From contig NZ_MUYT01000004.1 of the NCBI RefSeq assembly GCF_002014765.1, positions 62,001 to 126,000 of the forward strand: 64,000 nt of DNA, written 5' to 3'. A program made the position numbers and the translations under genes. The stretch is from Lwoffella lincolnii. Its GTDB lineage: Bacteria > Pseudomonadota > Gammaproteobacteria > Pseudomonadales > Moraxellaceae. Of this stretch, positions 61,986 to 64,000 are shown one piece after another (the first letter of the stretch is position 1; every line of letters starts with the position of its first letter). The notes under the pieces were generated by a model, which searched no databases, was not told the origin of the DNA, and worked only from the letters and a program-made list of their open reading frames with translations.

Positions 61986-63806
61986 TTAAACAGGCAAATT
62001 TTCATCAAAATTACGTCGATAAAGCTGGGAATAGACGCCATTTTGGCTCATTAAAGTGTCATGCGAGCCAATCTCAATGATTTTGCCTTGCTCCATGACC
62101 ACAATTTTATCCGCTTTTTCAATGGTGGTTAAACGGTGAGCAATGACCAAAGTGGTGCGGTTTTTCATGACGTTGTTTAACGCCTGTTGGATAAAATGTT
62201 CAGATTCATTGTCCAATGCACTGGTGGCTTCGTCCAGAATTAAAATCGGAGCATCTTTTAACAAGGCTCTGGCAATCGACAAACGTTGACGCTGCCCTCC
62301 TGACAGCTGCAACCCTTCTGCCCCAATTTGGCTATCAATGCCCTGCGGTAACTTTGCAATGAATTCATCGGCATAAGCGGTTTTAATCGCCTGCTGAATC
62401 TCAGCATCACTTTTATCAGCAAGTTTGCCATAAGCGATGTTATTTTTGACGCTGTCATTAAACAAAATCACTTGTTGATTGACCATGGCGATTTGGTTTC
62501 GAAGTGATGCCAAACTGTAGTCATTAAGCAAGACACCATCAATACGGATACTGCCTGTGTTCGGTTGCAACGTGCGAGTCAGTAAGTTGACCAATGAAGT
62601 CTTGCCTGCCCCACTCCGCCCAACAAAAGCGACTGTTTCTCCTTCAGCAATGTGTAAATTGAATTCATCAATGGCGGTCGTACCGTCTTCATAGACCAAA
62701 CTGACCCCATCAAAATCAATCACTCCCTTTATGGTTCGACTTTGTTTGCCCAAATCTTCTTCTTCAGGGTGGTCTAATAGCTCAAAAATCGACTCAGCGG
62801 CAGCAACCCCACGTTGTAATCGTTGATTGATGTCGGTTAAGTTCTGTACAGGTTTGACGATTAACCCTGCTGCCACCAAATAGGACACAAACTCACCTGC
62901 ACTGATGCCACTTAACACTTGTGGACGCATGGCAATCCACATGATGGCACTCAGAGCCATCGCCAACAATAGCTGAATAATTGGGGTGTTGATGCTTGCA
63001 ACCACCACCACTTTTAGCCCTTGCTCAAGGTTGCTTTTAGATGCCTTATTAAAGCGTCGCTGTTCATAGTCTTGTCCACCATAGTTTTTAACCACTTGGT
63101 AGCCATGAATGACCTCATTACTGATGTGGCTAACTTCACCCATGGTCTGCTGAATGCCTTTGGATAAATTTAAAAACTGTTTGCTGGCATAACGCACCAA
63201 CACCATGATGGGCGGCAATACCAAAAACAACAGCAAACTGAGCTTCCAATTCAAATACAACAAATAGACCAACAACCCAAAGATGGTAAATCCATCACGG
63301 ATAAGGGTCTTTAGTGAGTCTGTACTGGCAGCGGTAACCTGCTCCACATCAAAAATCAGTTTGGACGAGATTGTTCCTGCAGGATTTTTAAGATAAAAGC
63401 CACTTGGCAAACGCAATAATTTATTAAAAACTGCCACCCTAAGTTCATAGACCAAATTGCGAGAAATCAAGGCAGAAAAGTAATTACCCAAAAACGCCCC
63501 TAGCCCACGAGCAACAAATAACACAATGACCAACAAAGGCAACAATGACATTTGTGCTTGATTGTTTTGACCGATGGCATCAATAATTTGCTGTAATATT
63601 TTGGCAATACTGACTTCTGTGGCAGAGTTGATGATAAAGCCAAGGGTAACAAGAAGCATTGCCCACCAATACGGATAGACGTAACGCATCAAGCGACGAA
63701 AAGGGTGTTTGGGAGAACTTAAGCGATATAAAACGTTTATCTTAGGGGGTAACTGTGGCATAGATGACTGAATATAACCCAATGATATATAAGCCAATGA
63801 TGGCAT
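61986..63806 (-). CDS. msbA: Lipid A export ATP-binding/permease MsbA
   Basis: The 606-residue ABC transporter half-molecule has six transmembrane segments, Walker A GRSGAGKTS, the signature LSGGQRQRLSIARALL, Walker B ILILDEATSALD and the H-loop VIAHRLTT. MsbA flips lipid A-core across the inner membrane. An alternative ATG at 63761 would give about 591 residues, nearer the E. coli length of 582. Upstream is an exbD-like gene in the same orientation, as in other Moraxellaceae. Confidence 0.9.
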   Translation of the reverse strand: MPSLAYISLGYIQSSMPQLPPKINVLYRLSSPKHPFRRLMRYVYPYWWAMLLVTLGFIINSATEVSIAKILQQIIDAIGQNNQAQMSLLPLLVIVLFVARGLGAFLGNYFSALISRNLVYELRVAVFNKLLRLPSGFYLKNPAGTISSKLIFDVEQVTAASTDSLKTLIRDGFTIFGLLVYLLYLNWKLSLLLFLVLPPIMVLVRYASKQFLNLSKGIQQTMGEVSHISNEVIHGYQVVKNYGGQDYEQRRFNKASKSNLEQGLKVVVVASINTPIIQLLLAMALSAIMWIAMRPQVLSGISAGEFVSYLVAAGLIVKPVQNLTDINQRLQRGVAAAESIFELLDHPEEEDLGKQSRTIKGVIDFDGVSLVYEDGTTAIDEFNLHIAEGETVAFVGRSGAGKTSLVNLLTRTLQPNTGSIRIDGVLLNDYSLASLRNQIAMVNQQVILFNDSVKNNIAYGKLADKSDAEIQQAIKTAYADEFIAKLPQGIDSQIGAEGLQLSGGQRQRLSIARALLKDAPILILDEATSALDNESEHFIQQALNNVMKNRTTLVIAHRLTTIEKADKIVVMEQGKIIEIGSHDTLMSQNGVYSQLYRRNFDENLPV

Positions 63807-63848
63807 AAACCGACAAAAACCAGCAATTTATGGCATTGGCGGTTTTGT

Positions 63849-64000
63849 TTATGGTGTTGATGTTGTTGGAGTGAGGTTTGTGCTGGTTGGCAGTTGTCCG
63901 ACTGGCACAACGGTGCTGATATTCATGTTCACAAACCCCATTTTACCCGCCACATCCATGACACTGACCACCGATTGATGGGTGGCATTGGCATCGGCAG
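63849..64000 (-). CDS. ExbD/TolR family biopolymer transport protein, C-terminal part
   Basis: The minus strand from 64000 is open, with ADANATHQSVVSVMDVAGKM and VNMNISTVVPVGQL, ending TSTP and TAA at 63849. These match the C-terminal periplasmic domain of ExbD/TolR proteins, which with ExbB and TonB transmit proton-motive force. The rest lies off the window. It precedes msbA by about 40 bases. Confidence 0.78.
   Translation of the reverse strand, partial: ADANATHQSVVSVMDVAGKMGFVNMNISTVVPVGQLPTSTNLTPTTSTP

Noticed and set aside
1..64000. A DNA uptake sequence (frequent GCCATG/CATGGC-like words)
   Set aside because: The words are common from Ala/Met/His codon use; no repeated long motif was seen by eye and counts cannot be computed here.

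Overview
The window looks like a chromosomal segment from a Moraxellaceae gammaproteobacterium, most probably Moraxella or a close relative. The evidence is a moderate-to-low GC content, the protein flavour of the housekeeping genes (TrmO, RecC-RecB-RecD, TamA/TamB, Coq7, ArgG, MsbA), frequent Asn/Gln/His-rich low-complexity inserts, and a paired bacterioferritin locus of the Neisseria/Moraxella type. Species was not determined. A complete dif site at 39416-39443 places the window at or near the chromosome terminus.

Layout. 1-2160: the start of ferredoxin-NADP reductase (fpr), trmO, and two tandem entericidin-like lipoprotein genes. 2279-9060: part of a type II secretion locus, gspE, then tatD and a TetR gene, then the pseudopilin set gspH-I-J-K. 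9052-11498: two TetR repressor genes (one FabR-like) and a glycine-zipper protein with an internal duplication. 11743-17788: a decayed type I-F CRISPR-Cas locus on the minus strand. It has a one-spacer array; intact cas6f and csy2; csy3 with an in-frame stop; csy1 with a frameshift; a cas2-3 gene reduced to its C-terminal part; and no cas1. A tRNA-Arg(CCU) lies beyond it. 19121-30500: recC-recB-recD with overlapping ATGA junctions. 30497-32565: a MipA/OmpV-like porin, a HutC repressor, and a dead fragment of hutU, the gene HutC would normally control. 32794-34139: a Fur-box-like site, bfd and two complementary bacterioferritin subunits.

34241-39443: a compact (about 5.17 kb) filamentous phage (inovirus) prophage integrated at dif. 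Its genes are replication initiator, ssDNA-binding protein, small membrane protein, major coat, 24-residue minor coat, pIII-like adhesin, DUF2523/pVI-like protein and Zot/pI. The right junction restores a full dif site; the left one keeps only the XerC arm.

39584-44000: a membrane protein of unknown function, an unusual Nramp-related transporter, then a scar where a methylcitrate-pathway acnD-prpF locus has decayed. Between the acnD and prpF remnants lie toxin-antitoxin genes: a truncated DarT-like toxin tail, a full NADAR-type antitoxin, and an antitoxin/Doc (Fic) pair. 44007-64000: housekeeping genes: argG, thiD, tamB and tamA (both unusually long), an LplT-like transporter, coq7, a tnpB relic, a TPR-like exported protein, cca, an NAD(P)-binding protein, rpsT, msbA and the end of an exbD-like gene.

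The strongest themes are erosion (CRISPR I-F, hut, prp/acnD, tnpB) alongside apparently intact elements (dif prophage, Doc module, NADAR antitoxin). No wholly unknown multigene system was proven. The best candidates for new biology are the NADAR gene left without a full toxin, the dif-integrated inovirus, and the orphan HutC.
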